From Clusia tigrina (Eukaryota; Arthropoda; Insecta; Diptera; Clusiidae): a stretch of 64,000 bases of DNA. Every line of letters begins with the position of its first letter. Position 1 is the first letter of the stretch. The position numbers were made by a program, and so were the translations under genes. The notes beneath the pieces were generated by a model. That model was not told the DNA's origin and did not search any database. It saw only the letters and a list, made by a program, of their open reading frames with translations. The DNA lies in NCBI GenBank assembly GCA_920105625.2, contig OV050031.1, positions 212,777,194 to 212,841,193 on the forward strand. The letters run 5' to 3'. Below, one piece after another: positions 58,890 through 64,000 of this stretch.

Positions 58890-61180
58890 ATTAGCAACCC
58901 GATAGTTTTTAATAGTTACAATGTCAAGTAAATCAATTCCATTATTCATGTCTTACATCTTCATCTCGATATTATAGGGTACAAATTGTCCAGTCGTATG
59001 TCTGAAACCTTTCTGAAATTTTCCAAAACTGCTTTAGGGATTTTACTATTGCATCCTTTTGAAGTTCACTTTCCTCCTCAAAACATTGGAGAACATTCTA
59101 TCAAAGCAATATATTTGGAATAAGTTTCCACTCCATAATCAAAGGCAGGAATGTTTGCTAAGGAAAAGTTTCTCTACGCGACTCGTACAGCGAGGATAAA
59201 ATTAGAGTACGTAAAATTAAGAGTCAGAATTCTTGTCGGATAATTTGGAGGTGATGCCAAGAAAGGAAGCAATATTCTAGTAATAAAGAAATTGATATAC
59301 TCGAAGGAAGTTATTAATATTTATTCGTCCAAACGATCAGGCATACGATCAGGTTAAGTAAGGCCTTAGATATAATGTCTTTATTGCAGTACCTGTCTCC
59401 GTAGGAAAGTCGTAAGAAAGTCAAGAGTGGGTTTTTCTGTATATGTCAATATAAATGAGATACAAAAAAAATTATGAATAGAAATTATTCGAAGATCCTG
59501 AATATTTGTCCAGGAGCTATAAAAGAGAATTTCTAGTCGATATTATTCGAAGGTCCTTAATATTTTTGAAGAGAATTACCACGAAAATAATGAAATTAGA
59601 AAAAATTACTCTATATATTTTGTATAAGAGAAAGGCACGTTAAAGAGTCCCAATTTTATGATATGAACAGATGAGTTTCTAAGCAACTCACTGAATAAAT
59701 GTTTGATTATAGAAGATAATTGTTGATTAATTTATTTGGTAAAAAATAGGTTTAAATTATCATCAATAATGAGAACTTATTTATATCACATACGAGTATA
59801 TCATTAATTAACAATATGCAGAGTATATACGAGTATATAATTTTACAGCAAGAATCCGTCCTTTTTGGTGTATTCTTTTAGAGGACCTGATAGTAAACAA
59901 AGCTGCATATTTTTGTTCTTTTTTAACTCTAGTCTAGGGAGTTGATATTTCAGTACCATGTTTCTATATATGTAGAAATATTTCATCCTTCCCTTCGAAA
60001 ACTCTGCCTTAAAATAGGAACGCTCAACTGGAAGAAATTTTAGCTACTTGTCTCTCACAATAACAACAAAACCAAATTTATTTTGTAATTTTTACTCATA
60101 GTCATATTAATAATTTGTCTTCCCTTTATCTCCCTCGTTGACATATTGCACTACAACTTAATAAACAAAACTAAAAACTAATTATAAAAGAATTATAAAG
60201 CTTCGATTACTGTTTTCTCAAACAACTCTTTACTGCCACCAGGTACGGACACACCAAAACTTTCTATGTCCTACTCAATGCATTATTATAGTAGCTGAAA
60301 ATTTTGAGGAAATTGTTGTTTGGCCATGCCACAGGTGTGATTCTGTGTTACATGGGATTATTCAATGTGCCGCTCTGCTAAATTTAGTGGGATGAGCACC
60401 CCTTTATGACTAATGGCAAGCATACCAAACCCCAATATCACCACTATTTATAAATTTTGATTGCGTTATATATTGACTCATACAATCGCCACAAAAAAAA
60501 ATCACATCGAGTACCAATGGAACAAAATGACTACGATCTTAATAATAGTAACCAATCCTTACATCTGGTCATCAGTTTGTGATTTGTGACTTCAAAAAAA
60601 AGACACGTTTATTGCATGCGTAGATAATTTTGGCGTTTGCATTTACGTACATTAGCGTCCCCAAATGAACATCCTAATGAAACCAGCATCATCATTACAG
60701 GTGATTTGTCATTACTCTGTTTTTAAAAAATCATCACAATATCAAACGAAGAACTTTCCAGTGAATTGAAATTTTTGATCTTTATTACATACGAGTATAC
60801 ATCCTGATCAGTTCCAGTTTTCTACAAAATAAAGTTTAAAGAAGTATTTCTCCGTCTGTAGTTATACGATCATCCTGATTTATCCCAGTTTTCCAGAAAT
60901 TAAAGTATGAAGAACTATTTCTCTGGCTATAATTATACATCCTGATCAGTTCCAGTTTTGTGCAAGAAGTATGAAGAAGTATATCTCCATGTATACATGC
61001 CAGAGGAAATAGGATCTGACTATGGTATGACTATTGAATGATCAAAGCTCAGGTTTGGTATATTTTTATACCAATTCTTTAGTGCAATCTACAATGGAAC
61101 TACAGAGAAGGGAGTTTCATATTTTCTGCCCCATTGAAACTCACTTTTGGACAGAGCACACCCTTCAAATTAGTTTAGAT
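58890..61180. other. AT-rich intergenic DNA with small duplications
   Basis: It contains a two-copy repeat at about 59480-59575 (ATTATTCGAAG(A/G)TCCT) and a three-copy repeat of about 70 bp at 60790-60990 (CATCCTGATCAGTTCCAG at 60800, 60871 and 60938). No gene recognised. Confidence 0.5.
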
Positions 61181-61183
61181 ACC

Positions 61184-61344
61184 AGTGTACTCTAGGGTCT
61201 AGAAGATAATAGCTCAAAACCCCCTCATTAACTTACAGATAAACAGCGAAACAGTTTGCAGACTAGTGTACTCTAGGGTCTAGAAGATAATAGCTCAAAA
61301 CCCCCTCATTAACTTACAGATAAACAGCGAAACAGTTTGCAGAC
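61184..61344. repeat. 81-bp near-perfect tandem duplication
   Basis: AGTGTACTCTAGGGTCTAGA begins at 61184 and 61265, and the copies stay identical to the end (CAGTTTGCAGAC). The near identity implies a recent event or an assembly artefact. Confidence 0.93.
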
Positions 61345-62070
61345 ACAACTTCATAGACCAGAAACGTTTCTACTGGGCACATAGTGCACTGAGCGCTCTC
61401 AAGAGAACAGATATCAAGTCTCTCAAACAAGAAACGGTCAAGTGCAAGAACGCTTCGCCTAGCACTGCAACTTGACCGATCGTGGTGGAGGTGCTGCAGT
61501 AAGCAAAAGAAGAGAGTGAAAATGCAGCAGCCAAGAGAGCAGAGAATTCTTATACACAGACACAAATACAAATACAAATAAACAAAAACAAAATCAAATA
61601 GGAAGACTGCAATCACAATCAAACGATCATGAATCAATCGAACGATGGATGATCGGTCTACGCAGCACAAACACACACACACACACTCACTCTCATGCAG
61701 AGAAACAGAAACACCGCGCAAAGCAAGTCAGACCGGGCGGTATAAAGAAAATGAAGCGAACCTTGTGCGAGATCAGAAATCCCAACGAGTGGTTTCGGCA
61801 GGCGGGCACATCGCCAGCAGCCTCTTGCGGCACCAGCCCAACGAGGATTAGTCAGTCGACAGCGAACCTTTGCACCAGTAACAACAAACGAAACGGACCC
61901 AATTCGAATCGGTGAAAAATCGGCGCGGCGTACCGCAAATTTTTGAAAAATTTCCAAATCGACAAAACAAAAAAAAAAAAAACACCCAACACAAAAAAAG
62001 TAAATAAATAAATAGGAACAAATTTTAAAAAGAAATGTTCATTTAAAAGGCGCGCAATTGCCAATCTTGG
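61345..62070 (+). promoter_or_regulatory. Possible promoter and non-coding 5' exon (weak)
   Basis: Moderate-GC, low-repeat sequence. An initiator-like TTAGTCAGTCGACAG (about 61847-61861) is followed by about 200 bases of 5'-UTR-like sequence ending near a possible splice donor (CTTGGTGTATGTG, about 62065-62077). Short frames here (61645-61915) show no recognised protein. This is inference from composition and motifs only. Confidence 0.2.
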
Positions 62071-62079
62071 TGTATGTGA

Positions 62080-63395
62080 TTAGGCCCCAATGGGAAGGTG
62101 ATAAAGCAATCTTCGGGCACAGCTGCTAAAGAGTTGATAGGTCAGCGGCAGCAGGCGACTAAGTCGAAATAAATAAATGTGGAAAGTACGCAAAACAACA
62201 ACAGAACGAATCACGTTGGAATGATCTCGCGGCCCGAGCAACTCGCGTGATTGATAAGCGAGCGCCGCGGCACACACGCACACGTCTCATAAAATGCTAA
62301 TTACGGCAGAAAAATCACAAATTATTCTTTAAACTTAAACGAAAAAGGGGAAGAAATGGCAATTGAGGAAATTTGTGCTATTTTTAAAGTGGTTCTTTTT
62401 ATGGCATCTTTTCCACTGCCAAAATTTTGAGAACAAAATTTTTGAAATATTCTGTTTACAATTTTTTTTGAAATTGGAAAAAAACAGTTTTTGTTTATGT
62501 AATATTTTTTTTGTTGTTGTTGTGGTTCTTTTAATAACTTTTACTTGATTACATAAATTATCATAAACAAATGGCCAAAACAAGTTTTGGGTTGTGGAAT
62601 TCTAGTAAAACCTTTTTTTAAATTATTTTGTTGGTTTCTTTTGTTCTTTTGATTGTTGTAGTTGTTTTTTTTTATTTGATTACATTAAAAACTGAACACA
62701 AAATATTTTTATTACATTGGATTAAAAAACAAAAAAAAATTTTTATATAAAATCTCATTTAAAAAATCAGTTTTTATATAACGTTTATTTTTTTCTTTTA
62801 TTCTGTAGAATATCTTTATTTTATCACAAAAATTATAGCATAAAAACATAAACATTTTATTTATGTATTTATATTTAAATATTTATAAACAAATATTTAT
62901 TTTATTCATTATTTTATTTTTATTATTACTGGTTTTTATTTATTAAATTTTTTTGTGTATTTTTATATAATTGTTTTTTGTTTGTTTCTTATGTTCTTTT
63001 AATAAATTTTCTTTGATTACATTAAAAACGTATATTTTTTCCATATTGATTACAAAAAAAAAATTATTATAAAAAAAAATCATTTAAAAAATAAGTTTTC
63101 ACACAATGTTTATTTTTTTTTTCCTTCATTTTGTTGATAAATTTTATTTTATCACACAAATTATAGAAAATAAACAAAAAAAAACTTTTATAGATTTATA
63201 TTTAAATATTTACAATATAATTTTTATTTTGATTATTCTTTTATTTTAAATATTTTTTAAATTTATTGTTTTTATTATGAACTTTTTTTATGGATTTTTA
63301 TATAATCATTTTTTTGTTTGTTTCTTTTGTTCTTTTGATAAATCTTATTTCATTACATTTAAAACTGAACAAAAAATATATTTGGATATTGTTTA
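62080..63395. other. AT-rich intergenic DNA
   Basis: Long T- and A-runs with repeated TTTTATATAA, TTTGTTTGTTTCTT and GATTACATTAAAAAC motifs that suggest decayed duplications of about 350 bp (62640-63010 and 63020-63370). No gene recognised. Confidence 0.5.
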
Positions 63396-63397
63396 CA

Positions 63398-64000
63398 TTA
63401 GGTCTTCGTGGTAGCCGGTCTACAGACCAACTCACTCACACCACTATGGATCCATTGAGATACTATCACGTATAACACCGAACCTCTACTTTACTAGTCA
63501 AACCATTTCGAAGCCCTAATAACACCCTGACACTTGCGCAAGAGAGCTGAAAGCGTATTTCCCTAAAGAGTCCGGTCTGCTTCTAGCCAGAGCGGGGCGC
63601 CTACAGAAGAGATGTTCCACAGTCTCCTCCTCTCCTTCAACCCCACAGCTTCTGCAGTATTCATAAGAGAATCTCCCCAGCCTGAGAGCATGCCTGCCGA
63701 ACAGCAATGACCGGTTATACAAGCCACGAGCTTAGAGATATCTTCTCTATAAGAGGATAGAAGCGTTGGGAATTTACCAGGTTTAGGTATCACCGTGATT
63801 TGCGAGGTCTTCTAAGTTTTCGAATAATATCCTAGTCTGACCTGTATATGTAGGAAAGCTAACTGACCGCAAATTTTTCGAGAGGCCAAGCAGTTTCTAG
63901 ATTGTTTGTTCCGGCCACATCCACAGTCTCCTTCTCCTCTTCACCCTAATATTGTCCAGCCTGAAAGCATGCCTGCCGCACAGCCAATGGTCGGTCATAC
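63398..64000 (-). mobile_element. Family-A tail (A7), second copy of the 14.1-kb element, cut by window end
   Basis: Aligns along its length with 14125-14753, including the knuckle frame (minus 63722 to 63516: FSYEYCRSCGVEGEEETVEH, LFCRRPALARSRPDSLGKYA) and the second, shorter knuckle copy near 63910-64000. The CRSC motif is kept but the usual Cys after LFC is Arg. The element continues beyond the window. Confidence 0.78.

Noticed and set aside
57305..58894. 217-, 225- and 169-codon F/L/S-rich frames resembling membrane proteins
   Set aside because: Pyrimidine-only sequence naturally encodes F, L, S and P; no start context or conserved pattern.
61645..61915. Plus-strand frames of 68 and 88 codons as host coding exons
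   Set aside because: They overlap in two phases, start inside a CA repeat and show no recognisable protein; kept only as a possible untranslated exon region.

Overview
This 64-kb window looks like gene-poor, repeat-rich DNA from a higher fly (Brachycera; a tephritid-like genome would fit). The evidence is AT-rich non-coding DNA, many CAA/GTT and CA/GT microsatellites, many decayed insect-type non-LTR retrotransposons (R1, jockey, I/LOA-like, CR1-like), hAT- and mariner-like MITEs, and one solo LTR. I recognise no intact host protein-coding gene, tRNA, rRNA or CRISPR array. Almost every longer open frame is either a shadow inside a simple repeat or a fragment of a retrotransposon. The species is an inference from composition and element content only.

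Layout. 1-5 kb: intergenic DNA with two tandem arrays (about 122-bp units at 1.1-2.4 kb, 133-bp units at 4.0-4.6 kb). 5.5-6.6 kb: two retrotransposon tails placed head to head. 10-11 kb: a 5'-truncated R1-clade element inside a (CA)n microsatellite. 11.3-14.9 kb: a cluster of tails of one non-LTR family (called family A here), all on the minus strand. 16.7-18.1 kb: a minus-strand jockey-like element carrying a hAT-type MITE, next to a 2-kb array of about 145-bp AT-rich satellite units (18.2-20.1 kb). 23.4-24.0 kb: a CR1-like reverse transcriptase remnant, then a CT-rich minisatellite. 26.1-29.9 kb: the largest element, a decayed R1-clade copy with zinc knuckles, endonuclease and reverse transcriptase, and with three separate internal tandem expansions plus a nested family-A tail. 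31.2-38.5 kb: a run of minisatellites with units of 14, 16, 18, 10 and 15 bp. 42-46 kb: a tandem array followed by two plus-strand jockey-like copies, the second carrying another hAT-type MITE. 47.5-48.3 and 51.5-52.2 kb: more arrays. 52.2-53.2 kb: a solo LTR with 4-bp target duplication and a 47-bp internal array. 56.6-58.9 kb: a pyrimidine-strand tract with an (AT)n run and a mariner-like MITE. 61-62 kb: a possible 5' exon or promoter region. 63.4-64 kb: a second copy of the 14.1-kb family-A tail, cut by the window end.

These parts do not form a pathway. The main theme is nested transposition, with many short-unit amplifications that in several cases arose inside retrotransposon sequence. 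Target duplications let some of the insertions be ordered in time.
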